Below are positions 12,800 through 22,117 of a stretch of DNA of 36,757 bases, piece by piece. Where the stretch lies: NCBI RefSeq assembly GCF_002811985.1, contig NZ_NPDU01000044.1, positions 1 to 36,757 of the forward strand, given 5' to 3'. The first letter of the stretch is position 1; each line of letters begins with the position of its first letter. The notes under the pieces were generated by a model. That model did not search any database, was not told where the DNA came from, and saw nothing but the letters and a program-made list of their open reading frames with translations. This stretch comes from Leptospira adleri (GTDB lineage Bacteria; Spirochaetota; Leptospiria; Leptospirales; Leptospiraceae). The position numbers and the translations under genes are program-made.

Positions 12800-13555
12800 T
12801 TAGTGATGATGAGAATGATCCTCTTCGGGAGAAGAATGTTGTTCCGTCTGGTGAGAATTCGGAGAATGTTCGTGCTCCGAGTGAGAATGACCCAGTCTAA
12901 AGAAAATCATCGAAATTCCCACAAAGACGATGATAATTCCTCCGTATCGAATCACTCCCTGCGGTAATTTGACAAGTAGGTTTCGAAAACCGATTCCGAA
13001 TAAGAAAAGTGCGGGAAAGGTTCCCAAAAAGAAAATCGACATCACGAGCCAACCGGAACTCGCGCTTCCGGTTGCCAGCGCAAGACTGAACGCAGGATAC
13101 AAGACGGCACAGGGCAAAAGTCCGGTCACCATTCCGAAAGCCATCGAGGTGGTTGGAAGATTTTTACCTTGTTTGAGAGACGCAAGCAAAGGCCCGGCGA
13201 ATCGATTTAGAATTTTTTGATAGAATCCGGATCGTTCCGGTGTTCCGTTTTGAATCAGACTGAGTCCGAATCCTATGATAAAAATTCCGGAGATGGCCGC
13301 GGCCAATTCGTGAAGAGAGACCAACTTCCCCGCTAGGTTTAGACCGGATCCTAAAATGCCGAAGATGGCGCCTAACGTGGAATAAGAGATCCATCTTCCC
13401 AGATTGTAAAAAAGATTCGTTTTATATTTTTGTTCCCCGTTTGCGAGATTGAGGGTTCCCGCGAAAGGGCCGCACATTCCGAGACAATGCAAAGAACTTG
13501 TGATCCCGTGAACGAAGGCGATCGAAAGAGTCGTCATAAAAAGTTCACTTTGCAT
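12800..13555 (-). CDS. TauE/SafE-like membrane protein of the cco cluster, His-rich tail
   Basis: A 251-aa membrane protein with six hydrophobic segments, of the small sulfite-exporter TauE/SafE (UreH-like) class often found next to ccoS and ccoI. The signature SSLHCLGMCGPF at 20-31, with H23, C24, M27 and C28 in the membrane, is a likely metal site. The last 32 residues are very His-rich (10 His: GHSHSEHEHSP, then DHSHHH at the end) and probably bind copper or another metal at the membrane surface. The start at ATG 13555 has GGGAGA about nine bases upstream and overlaps ccoS by 11 bases; the frame is open to 13633 but that region codes for ccoS. A role in copper handling for cbb3 oxidase is inferred from context. 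Confidence 0.8.
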   Translation of the reverse strand: MQSELFMTTLSIAFVHGITSSLHCLGMCGPFAGTLNLANGEQKYKTNLFYNLGRWISYSTLGAIFGILGSGLNLAGKLVSLHELAAAISGIFIIGFGLSLIQNGTPERSGFYQKILNRFAGPLLASLKQGKNLPTTSMAFGMVTGLLPCAVLYPAFSLALATGSASSGWLVMSIFFLGTFPALFLFGIGFRNLLVKLPQGVIRYGGIIIVFVGISMIFFRLGHSHSEHEHSPNSHQTEQHSSPEEDHSHHH

Positions 13556-13733
13556 GTCTTCGTTCTCCCGTTTTGGAAACCGGTTTTTTTTCGTCTTCGT
13601 CGTCGAAGAGCATCCGATATTTCGGACCTTCAATGTCTTCGTACTGACCCGATTTTAAGGACCAAAAAAATACGACCAAAGCGCCTAGGGCGATAAGCAT
13701 CGCTAGCGGGATCGTGAGATAGAGTGCGTTCAT
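13545..13733 (-). CDS. ccoS: Cbb3 oxidase assembly protein CcoS
   Basis: A 62-aa single-pass membrane protein required in other bacteria for putting haem and copper into cbb3 oxidase. It has one hydrophobic segment (residues 4-25), the positively charged/aromatic edge FFWSLKSGQYEDIEGP, and the family tail RMLFDDED. The start at ATG 13733 overlaps the ccoI stop as ATGA and has GGAG nine bases upstream, which is better than the in-frame ATG at 13748. The PKYRML stretch (37-42) also occurs near the end of CcoQ in this operon. The C-terminus is charged and cytoplasmic. Confidence 0.88.
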   Translation of the reverse strand: MNALYLTIPLAMLIALGALVVFFWSLKSGQYEDIEGPKYRMLFDDEDEKKPVSKTGERRHAK

Positions 13734-16168
13734 AGTTTTGTTCTCCATTGCAGCGAGATTGAATTTAACACGACGGAAAGGGAGCTAAGGGTCATAAAAC
13801 CTGCGCAGATCACAGGAAGCATAAAACCGAAGGCGGCAAGAGGCAGCATGATTGAATTATAAGTTAAGGAAATTAGAATATTCTGAAATACTATGTTTCT
13901 CGTCTTCTTTGATATTTTTACGGCGGAAACGATGGAATCCAGCTGATTGCTGATCAGGACAAGATCGGATTTATCGATGGAAAGATCCGACGCGATTCCC
14001 ATGGAAATCCCGAGATTTGCCGCCGCCAAACAAGCCGAGTCGTTGATTCCGTCTCCGACCATGACTACGGTTTTTCCTTCTTTTTGAGCGTTTTGAATCA
14101 CCTTGAGTTTTTCTTCGGGTTTGAGTTCGAAGAGGGGATGATCGATTCCGATGAAGTTTGCAAGTGACTCCACCTTGGATTTTGAATCTCCGGAAAGAAT
14201 TCCGAGAAAGCCGAAAGTCTGCTTTAGTTTTTCGATCGTGTTCTTCGCTTCGGGCCGGACCGAATCTTCTAAAACGAAACTCGCGAGTAAATTTCCATCT
14301 TTGCCTAAATAAATCTTACCATCCTGTTTGAAACGACCTCGGGATACGAAGTGCAGATTTCCGATCCGATAAGAAGCGGTTTCACCGATCAATCTGCCTT
14401 CCATTCCGGAACCTGGAATTTCCGCGATTTCTTTCCAAGTATAAGCGATCGGTTCCTGGTTTTGGTTTTTTATTTTCTTTCCAATTTCTTTTTTCAGACT
14501 TTCCGCGAGCGGATGTGTGGAGCCCGACTCCAAAGAAAGAACGAGAGAATGGATTCTAAGTTTTTCGTCACCGCTTAAAAAACGTTCCTCTTGGAGTGAA
14601 AGTTTTCCGGTCGTCAAAGTCCCCGTTTTATCAAAGTAAATCCGATCGGCGCGACTGAGCAGTTCCAATGAATCCGGATTTTTAACCAATATCCCTTTCG
14701 AGCTGTGAAGCAGATTACTCACGACGTAAGCTGCGGGAACCGCAAGACCGAGCGCACAAGGACAAGCTACTATCAAAACGCTGATCGTATTGAGAACCGC
14801 CGACTCCCAGTTGTGAAAATAAAACCCATTAACGCCTAACGTCGCCAATGCGATCAATAAAACGATCTGGATAAAGTAAGTGGAAAATCGATCCGTCGTT
14901 CTTTGTATGCCGGGTTTAGCTTGCAGCGAAGATTCTATGAGCGCGGAGATTCTGGAAAGTGTGCTTTCCTTTGCGGTCGTGGTCGCGAGCAGTTCCGCGT
15001 TCGTGCTGAGACACAAAGAGCCGGAGAGAATCGTATCTCCGAGTTTGTGAGTTACCGGTTTGGATTCTCCGGTTAAAAAGGATTCGTCGAAGTAGGCGGT
15101 TGCGGATTGTAGAATTCCGTCCACGGGAACTCTGTTCCCGTTCTTGAGAAGAATTCTTTCGTCCACGCGGATCGCGCTCGGCGAGATCTGTGTTTCCGCA
15201 GAATCGCGGACGACAGTGTATTCTTGCGGAAGAGTGGATAACAATTCGCCTACCTTTCTTCCGGCTTTTAGGCGGATCGCCGATTCCAGAAATTTACCGA
15301 TCAGGATGAAAAAGTAAATCGTACATACCGAATCAAAATAGACTTCGCCGATGTCGGTTAACGTTACATAGATGCTGTAAAAATACGCGAGTGAAACCCC
15401 CGAAAAAAGAAGTGTATCCATCGTCAGCATTCTTCTTTTGATCGATTCTTTGGCGCCTTTGAAAAAAGGATATCCGGAATAAAGATAAACCGGAGTCGCA
15501 AAGATCCAGGAAACGTAATGGAAGAGTCGTTTGAATTCGATTTCTATTCCCGAAAAATATCCCGCGTACAATCCTATGCTGAAAAGCATAATGTTTCCCC
15601 AGGAAAATCCGGCAAGAGCCATACGATAGAATAAATCTTTTGAAAATCGGGAGACTCCTGTTTCCGCCTTGAGAGGAGAATAGAGGGAAGGTTCGTATCC
15701 GATGCCGGATATGACGGAGAAAATTTCGTTTAGGTCGACGAGACTTCGATCGTAGACGATTTTCATTCTTCCGGTCGCGAAGTTGATCCTCGCTTCCAGG
15801 ACCCCCTTGTGGTCTCCGAGAACCTTCTCGTTTAACCAGACACAGGCGGAACAGTGAATCTTTCCGATTGTTATCAGCGTTTCACAGATGTCTTCTTTTT
15901 TTTGTATTACATATTCTTGATATACTGATTCGGTTTCCAGATTATCCCGGTTTTTTATTTCAGTATTTACGGCCTCGAGTTTTTCAGAACCTCTCAGCGC
16001 GTAAAATTGGGTCAGTCCGTTGTCCACCAAAAGAGTGGCGAGGCTTCTGCATCCGCTGCAGCAAAACGTTTCGGTTTTACCGCCGATTTCTCCGAGGACC
16101 CTTTCTTTTTCGGTTCGAATCGGAGTGTTGCAGTGAAAACAGTTCGTGACTTGGAAAACGGTGTTCAT
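13730..16168 (-). CDS. ccoI: Copper-translocating P-type ATPase CcoI (FixI-like)
   Basis: An 812-aa P1B ATPase that exports copper to the periplasm for the CuB site of cbb3 oxidase. Order of domains: N-terminal metal-cluster region with CFHC at 10-13 and CCSGC at 36-40; an HMA domain with CSAC at 106-109; eight membrane segments; TGES at 366-369; the ion-path motif CPC at 469-471; the phosphorylation motif DKTGT at 513-517; an HP motif (STHPLAES) and GDGINDS in the nucleotide-binding domain. The start at ATG 16168 lies five bases after the ccoH stop; an in-frame start at 16246 would overlap ccoH and add 26 residues that look unrelated. Downstream it overlaps ccoS by 4 bases. Confidence 0.92.
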   Translation of the reverse strand: MNTVFQVTNCFHCNTPIRTEKERVLGEIGGKTETFCCSGCRSLATLLVDNGLTQFYALRGSEKLEAVNTEIKNRDNLETESVYQEYVIQKKEDICETLITIGKIHCSACVWLNEKVLGDHKGVLEARINFATGRMKIVYDRSLVDLNEIFSVISGIGYEPSLYSPLKAETGVSRFSKDLFYRMALAGFSWGNIMLFSIGLYAGYFSGIEIEFKRLFHYVSWIFATPVYLYSGYPFFKGAKESIKRRMLTMDTLLFSGVSLAYFYSIYVTLTDIGEVYFDSVCTIYFFILIGKFLESAIRLKAGRKVGELLSTLPQEYTVVRDSAETQISPSAIRVDERILLKNGNRVPVDGILQSATAYFDESFLTGESKPVTHKLGDTILSGSLCLSTNAELLATTTAKESTLSRISALIESSLQAKPGIQRTTDRFSTYFIQIVLLIALATLGVNGFYFHNWESAVLNTISVLIVACPCALGLAVPAAYVVSNLLHSSKGILVKNPDSLELLSRADRIYFDKTGTLTTGKLSLQEERFLSGDEKLRIHSLVLSLESGSTHPLAESLKKEIGKKIKNQNQEPIAYTWKEIAEIPGSGMEGRLIGETASYRIGNLHFVSRGRFKQDGKIYLGKDGNLLASFVLEDSVRPEAKNTIEKLKQTFGFLGILSGDSKSKVESLANFIGIDHPLFELKPEEKLKVIQNAQKEGKTVVMVGDGINDSACLAAANLGISMGIASDLSIDKSDLVLISNQLDSIVSAVKISKKTRNIVFQNILISLTYNSIMLPLAAFGFMLPVICAGFMTLSSLSVVLNSISLQWRTKL

Positions 16169-16173
16169 AAGAA

Positions 16174-16668
16174 TTATTGAATATTCACTTCCGCCGATTT
16201 TTGAAGAATTCTTCCCTCGGTTTCTCCCTGCAGATTCAGGATCCATAAACCGCTTTCCGGAATTTCAACCTCTCCCCGGTAAGTGCCGGAATTCTTCGGA
16301 TCTTCAGTCAAGGGTATCGAACGATTCCATTCGTCGGTCGCGCCTCTTTCCAAAAGAATATTCAATTTTGCTCCCGTTACCGGTCGGTCCGCTTTTCTGA
16401 ATCGAATCGAGAATAAGTTTTTTCCTTTTTTGATATTCTGCGGAGAAGAAAAGAGTTCGCTCTCGTAGGAATATCCTTCAGCGATCATTTTTCTTTGTTC
16501 GAGAATTGACTTTTCATAGTTGAGTCCTTTTTCGTAATACCCTTTTTCGATCGGTCCCGTATAACCTTCACTCGCGTAACGAATCGTTACTACGGTCGCG
16601 GCGATCAGAGCCGCGAATGCGACTCCGATCCAGACAAAGGCGAGTTTCATACTTTTGTGTAGTGCCAT
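16174..16668 (-). CDS. ccoH: FixH/CcoH family protein
   Basis: A 164-aa protein of the FixH family, needed for assembly or stability of cbb3 oxidase. It has one membrane segment (about residues 8-29), then the family stretch GYYEKGLNYEKS (47-58) where FixH proteins have YYEKGLxY, and a beta-rich periplasmic domain that ends with IPESGLWILNLQGE. The start ATG at 16668 has AAGGAAA about eight bases upstream. It sits between ccoG (22 bases upstream) and ccoI (5 bases downstream), the classic CcoGHIS order. CcoH is known to stay with the finished oxidase in some bacteria. Confidence 0.87.
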   Translation of the reverse strand: MALHKSMKLAFVWIGVAFAALIAATVVTIRYASEGYTGPIEKGYYEKGLNYEKSILEQRKMIAEGYSYESELFSSPQNIKKGKNLFSIRFRKADRPVTGAKLNILLERGATDEWNRSIPLTEDPKNSGTYRGEVEIPESGLWILNLQGETEGRILQKSAEVNIQ

Positions 16669-16690
16669 CCGATTTTTCCTTATTCTATCC

Positions 16691-18016
16691 TTATTTGATC
16701 GGGATTCTAAACGGGATTGTCTTTTTTAATTGAAAATTCGGATTCTTTAAGTCTGTGATTCGAAGGGAAATCTGATGCGTCGGCTTGGAATTGTCTTCCG
16801 GAAGAGGCGTCGTTTCGAGGATGATTCTAAAATCCTGAGAATCGTTGCCTGAAACCTGAATCGCAGGTTTTTCCGTTCCGCCTAACAAAATATGTACGGG
16901 CGATCTAAGAGTACTGTCCGCGACTTCCACTTTGAGTTCTCGTTGTTCGAAGGTTAGATTCAATAGATGTCCGTTGTAAAAATTTCTTACCAACCCGCCG
17001 GGAACTTCCATAGGTTGTATGATTCTATCCGGAAGAACGTTAGCGTAAAGCGGAACTCGATTGTAGAGAAGGGTTCCCGCCGCGATCAAAACGCAAAGCA
17101 GGAGAGTTCCGTAGACCAAACTCCTCGGACGAATCCATCGGACTTTCGTTCCCGGTTGATAGGCCTGTGTTTCGGACATATATCCGATCAGGGTTTTTTT
17201 GCCTTCCTTTCCCATGGTTTTTGTACAGGCGTCCACACATTTTCCGCAGGCGATACAACCCACATTCGTTCCTTCCCGTATGTCGATACCCGTGGGACAG
17301 ACCACCAAACATAGATTACACGCAGTGCAGTCTCCTTCCTGAACTCCCGCCTTACGTCTCGGTTCGCCTCGTTTGAAGTCGTAGGTAACGTTAACCGAAT
17401 TCGCGTCCATCATCACGGTTTGGAATCTTGCGTAAGGGCAGGCGTATTTGCAGAATTGTTCCCTCACGAACGCCATGTCGAGATATAGGGTAGCGGTAAA
17501 AAACGCGGTAAAGTAAGTCCATACCGGAGGGCTCGCGAGAAACGCGGAAGATTTGACTTCGTTTATCATTTCGTAGGGATCCGCGAAGTAGGAAACCCAA
17601 GCCAAGGCTCCGAGTATGCTCACGAGAATCCAGAGAAAGTGAACGAGCGCCTTGCCGGGTTTTGACGCGTCTTTTTTTCCGTATTTGGAACCGAGGATCG
17701 TTCTTCCGATCCAGTCGAAGACATCCGTAAAAACGGTCTGAGGACAGGCCCAACCGCACCAGACTCTTCCGATGAGAGTAGTAAAGAAAAACAGGGAAAG
17801 TCCCATTCCTATCAAGAATAGGTGAAGATAGTATCCTTCCTGCGGAGTAAAAATATTTCCGAGCAGATAAAACTTTCTATTCGGAATATCGAGCCTGATG
17901 AATGGATGTTCGCCCCAACGGAGCCAAGGAAGAAAAAAATAAACGGGAAGTAAGATCGCTTCTACTAAATATCTTGCCGAACGGATCTTACCGGTAATAT
18001 GCCTGGAGATGACCAC
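16691..18016 (-). CDS. ccoG: Cbb3 oxidase accessory protein CcoG (RdxA/FixG)
   Basis: A 441-aa membrane iron-sulfur protein; CcoG in other bacteria reduces Cu(II) to Cu(I) for cbb3 assembly. Seen: membrane segments in the N-terminal half, WCGWACPQ at 86-93, CKYACPYARFQ at 189-199, and two ferredoxin-type clusters, C230-C233-C236-C240-P and C254-C257-C260-C264. A C-terminal membrane segment and a periplasmic beta domain (IgG-like, FixG_C) follow. The start is GTG at 18016 with AAGGAGG six bases upstream, the strongest ribosome binding site in this operon. It is separated from ccoP by 140 bases, so it may have its own promoter. Complete and normal in length. Confidence 0.92.
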   Translation of the reverse strand: MVISRHITGKIRSARYLVEAILLPVYFFLPWLRWGEHPFIRLDIPNRKFYLLGNIFTPQEGYYLHLFLIGMGLSLFFFTTLIGRVWCGWACPQTVFTDVFDWIGRTILGSKYGKKDASKPGKALVHFLWILVSILGALAWVSYFADPYEMINEVKSSAFLASPPVWTYFTAFFTATLYLDMAFVREQFCKYACPYARFQTVMMDANSVNVTYDFKRGEPRRKAGVQEGDCTACNLCLVVCPTGIDIREGTNVGCIACGKCVDACTKTMGKEGKKTLIGYMSETQAYQPGTKVRWIRPRSLVYGTLLLCVLIAAGTLLYNRVPLYANVLPDRIIQPMEVPGGLVRNFYNGHLLNLTFEQRELKVEVADSTLRSPVHILLGGTEKPAIQVSGNDSQDFRIILETTPLPEDNSKPTHQISLRITDLKNPNFQLKKTIPFRIPIK

Positions 18017-18156
18017 AAAAGTCCTCCTTAGTGGTCTCCGGAAAGAATGAGAAACAAAACTCAGTCTGCATTCTACATTCTTCCCCGAGTATAAACGATC
18101 GAACCTTGGACGAAATCGAAATCAGAATTAAGATTCCATCCAAGGATTTCATAAAC
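18017..18156 (-). promoter_or_regulatory. ccoP-ccoG spacer with long-loop inverted repeat
   Basis: 140 bases without a convincing gene in an otherwise tight operon. CCTTGGA at 18104-18110 pairs with TCCAAGG at 18139-18145 around a 28-base loop. There is no T run after the stem on the minus strand, so it is not a simple terminator. It could slow or process the message between the structural (ccoNOQP) and accessory (ccoGHIS) halves, or contain a second promoter. A 53-codon frame across it runs into ccoG and lacks support. Confidence 0.35.
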
Positions 18157-18690
18157 TTACTTGGACGCCTTGAGACTTGCGTTTTGGGTCGCGAGCCAAG
18201 CCATCACCTGATACACTTTTTCGGAACCGAGAGAATTTTCATGCGGAGGCATCGGTCCTCTTCCCAGTTTCGTTTTGTCGACGGCGATGCCTTTCATGAT
18301 CGTCGCGTAAACTTCGGAATCCAACGAACCGTGGATCCATTCCGCGTCGATCAGGCTCGGGCCGACCAAACCTTGTCCCGTTGGACCGTGGCAAGCTGCG
18401 CAAACCGTTTTGAAAGTTTTTTCACCTTCCGCGATCGCGTCCGCGTTTCCACGCAGAGGATTGCTTCCGTCATTGCTCGTTACCGCAACGGCTTTCGGGA
18501 ATTTCGCTTCGTGTTCCTTCACTTCGTTTTCATAGGCGACGTCTTGTTCCCAGCTCGAAAACTTATGATAGTAAATCGAATAAACCGCCGCGACTACGAT
18601 GCAGATCACGAAGATCCATTTCCACCATTCCGGCATCGGATTGTCCGATTGTTTGATACCGTCGAAATCTTTATTTGAATCATGCGTCAT
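18157..18690 (-). CDS. ccoP: Cbb3 oxidase cytochrome c subunit CcoP, single-haem form
   Basis: Electron-entry subunit of cbb3 oxidase. A 177-aa protein with the FixP N-terminal part: DGIKQSDNPMPEWWKWIF and one membrane segment (about 24-40), then a periplasmic cytochrome c domain with CAACH at 97-101 and the Met ligand in RGPMPPHE. Typical CcoP is about 300 aa with two CxxCH sites; only one is present here and no other cytochrome domain follows, so this is a short mono-haem version. The frame is intact and the stop is well past the domain, so it does not look truncated by mutation. The ATG at 18690 follows the ccoQ stop by three bases. Confidence 0.9.
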   Translation of the reverse strand: MTHDSNKDFDGIKQSDNPMPEWWKWIFVICIVVAAVYSIYYHKFSSWEQDVAYENEVKEHEAKFPKAVAVTSNDGSNPLRGNADAIAEGEKTFKTVCAACHGPTGQGLVGPSLIDAEWIHGSLDSEVYATIMKGIAVDKTKLGRGPMPPHENSLGSEKVYQVMAWLATQNASLKASK

Positions 18691-18693
18691 GGA

Positions 18694-18840
18694 TCAGTCC
18701 TCCTCCAGCATTCTATACTTTGGATCTTCCATTTGTACCTTGCGTTTCTTGTTGTAGACGTACGCGGTGATAAGACCGATCGCCAAAACAAGAACTGGTA
18801 GTCTTGCAAACTTGTAGATTTGAATCAGTTCCAGTTCCAT
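18694..18840 (-). CDS. ccoQ: Small cbb3 oxidase subunit CcoQ-like
   Basis: A 48-aa protein in the ccoQ position, between ccoO and ccoP. The sequence starts MELELIQIYKFARLP, has one hydrophobic segment (residues 14-30, VLVLAIGLITAYVYN), a basic edge NKKRK, and ends MEDPKYRMLEED. CcoQ stabilises the oxidase in some species. The tail PKYRML (40-45) is nearly the same as in CcoS of this operon, which is unusual. Its stop sits in GGAGGACTGATCC, so the ribosome binding site for ccoP overlaps its last codons. Assigned mainly by size, topology and place. Confidence 0.82.
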   Translation of the reverse strand: MELELIQIYKFARLPVLVLAIGLITAYVYNKKRKVQMEDPKYRMLEED

Positions 18841-18847
18841 ACTTGCC

Positions 18848-19533
18848 TCACTGAATCGACTTGGACAACTCTGCTGTGTCCTTTCCTAACTTGAGGAGAT
18901 AGGCGATGAGCGCGTCTCCTTCCGTTTTTCCTTCCAGTTCTTTTACGGCGGAAAGATAATCGGCATCCGTATAGGGAACTCCGACTTTGGAAAGACCTTT
19001 CATGTGATTCACGATTTCTTCCGCGTTCACTTTCGCACTTTCTTCGAACAACCAAGGATAAGCGGGCATAACGGATCCGGGAGAAGTGTCTCTTGGATTG
19101 ATCAAGTGAGTTTTATGCCACGCGTAAGAAGGTTGGATCTGAGATTCGTGAGCGAGATCGGGCCCGGTTCTTTTGGATCCCCAGAGAAACGGATGATCGT
19201 AGACGAATTCTCCCGCTTTGGAATAACCGTCTCTTCCGTAAGATTTGGAAGGATCAAAACGATCCACTTCCCATTTGAAAGGACGAATCATTTGTGTATG
19301 ACAGTTGTTACATCCTTCTTTTTGATAGATGTCTCTTCCTGCGAGTTCCAAAGCCGAGAACGGTTTCACTCCTTGAATCGGAACCGCGGTTCTTGAGATG
19401 AAAAACGGAGGAATCAACTCGAAGATACCGCCGATCAAAACCGCGATCGTAGTATAAACGGTGAACTTAACTCCTTGTTTTTCCCACTGATCGGTAAAAC
19501 CGGAAAACCAATCCAAAAGTATGTCGAATAGTT

Positions 19534-19537
<4 letters not shown>
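18848..19537 (-). CDS. ccoO: Cbb3 oxidase mono-haem subunit CcoO
   Basis: A 229-aa membrane-anchored cytochrome c that passes electrons from CcoP to CcoN. It has one N-terminal membrane segment (about 25-47), GRDIYQKEGCNNCH with the haem site C76-N-N-C79-H80, the family stretch TQMIRPFKWEVDRF, GSKRTGPDLAHES, and MPAYPWLF with the likely Met ligand. The length and motif order are standard. It overlaps the ccoN stop by 4 bases (ATGA), so the two subunits are translationally coupled, and ccoQ begins seven bases after its stop. Confidence 0.95.
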
Positions 19538-20967
<1,430 letters not shown>

Positions 20968-21257
20968 GAGATTTTGTCTCCTGATTCGATTATTCCTTCG
21001 GTCTAAACTCTCAAAGTCAAAAAATTATATACTATTTTAAGAAAATAGAATATTCCTTTTTTAATCTAGAGTTCTATTATTTTACCTTATACGAAAACCG
21101 ACCTGGAAAGAAAAGAAATCCCAGCGCGGTTTCATTGATCTGCGACATGATAATTGTCAAGTTCGTCGGGATTGCTTGGAGTTGAGGGAAAAAGGGTCCG
21201 GAGGAATATGGGCTTTCCAAGATGAAAAGGTTTTGAGATTCTTTCTCAGAATTGACT
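20968..21257 (-). promoter_or_regulatory. Control region of the cco operon
   Basis: 290 bases without a gene, between ccoN and the FNR-type gene. On the minus strand a TATAAT (21029-21024) lies 57 bases before the ccoN start; the -35 at 17 bases, TATTCT, is poor, so the promoter may need an activator. CTATTTT-AAG-AAAATAG, an inverted repeat at 21032-21048, fills the space between -35 and -10. Further up, TTGACAATTATCAT (21160-21147 on the minus strand) matches the FNR box TTGAT-N4-ATCAA in 8 of 10 positions, but lies about 130 bases above the putative start, too far for standard activation. Confidence 0.45.
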
Positions 21258-21971
21258 TCAGTGGTGTGTGGGAGTTTCCAAATTCGAAATTCCCCGCAGA
21301 GCTTCCAGATTCAAAAAGCGAATTCTGTTTTTGTGAATTTCAATCCAATCCCGATTTTTAAAATCGGAAAGCGCCCGAACCAAAGTTTCGGTAGTCGTTC
21401 CGACCATCGAGGCCATGATTTCCCTTGTGAGATTCAATTCGATTTCGGGTTCGTTCCCCGAGGCGGTTTGGAAGGAGATGAGAAGTTCGGCGAGTTTGCT
21501 ATGGACTTGTTTGGTCCCTAGGGCCACAGTCTGATCTTCCAATTCTTTCCATTCGAGAGCCATTTGTTTGAGGATTTCCAGCTGAAGTTTTGGATCTTCC
21601 TTCATCAGATCTTCTAAAATCCCTTTTTGGATATAACAGGCTTCGACGGGTTCCAGAGCTTCCGCGTTTTGAGAGAACGTTTTTCCCGCCAAAAGATCTC
21701 GAAAACCGACCCATTCTCCCGATCTTCGGATGGAGAAGGTCTGTTCTTTGCCGGAAGAAGAATTTCGAAAGATCCGCACGCAACCGGATTTGATAAAATA
21801 AAAACCGTCTGCTTTATCGCCTGAATGGATTACGATTTCACCCTTACGGAAATGTCTAAATTCTTTGCTGGAATTGATCTTATCGAGGGTGTCCATCGAA
21901 ACACATTTCAAAACGGATTTGTGTCGATTTGAACAAAAAAAACAGTCAGGGGCGAGATGATCCTCGTTCAC
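21258..21971 (-). CDS. FNR-type Crp-family regulator with [4Fe-4S] cysteines
   Basis: A 237-aa Crp/FNR regulator. From the GTG at 21971 (GGAGAG upstream) cysteines C10-F-F-C13 and C23 lie at the N-terminus, and C112 in EPVEACYI aligns with Cys122 of E. coli FNR (MVCEIPF). With these four a [4Fe-4S] oxygen-sensing cluster is likely. A cyclic-nucleotide-like beta barrel (about 36-110), a long dimer helix and a helix-turn-helix (TREIMASMVGTTTETLVRAL) follow; E and R of the recognition helix match positions used by FNR to read TTGAT sites. The frame is open to 22118 (a TTG), but that would add 49 unrelated residues. It lies directly upstream of ccoN, same strand, so it probably controls the oxidase operon. 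Confidence 0.85.
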   Translation of the reverse strand: MNEDHLAPDCFFCSNRHKSVLKCVSMDTLDKINSSKEFRHFRKGEIVIHSGDKADGFYFIKSGCVRIFRNSSSGKEQTFSIRRSGEWVGFRDLLAGKTFSQNAEALEPVEACYIQKGILEDLMKEDPKLQLEILKQMALEWKELEDQTVALGTKQVHSKLAELLISFQTASGNEPEIELNLTREIMASMVGTTTETLVRALSDFKNRDWIEIHKNRIRFLNLEALRGISNLETPTHH

Positions 21972-22117
21972 AAAACCCAGGCTCTCCGCGATTTTCGAGA
22001 TTGTAAATGCATTTTGTTCTCTAAGCGATGGGACGGTAAAAAAATGAAGATCAAAAAAACCGTTCGAGATTTTTCTCTTTCTTTGTAGAATTGGGAAAAC
22101 GGCCGAAACTATAAACA

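Noticed and set aside
18009..18150. Possible 53-codon minus gene between ccoP and ccoG
   Set aside because: Ends inside ccoG, has no ribosome binding site and no recognisable features.
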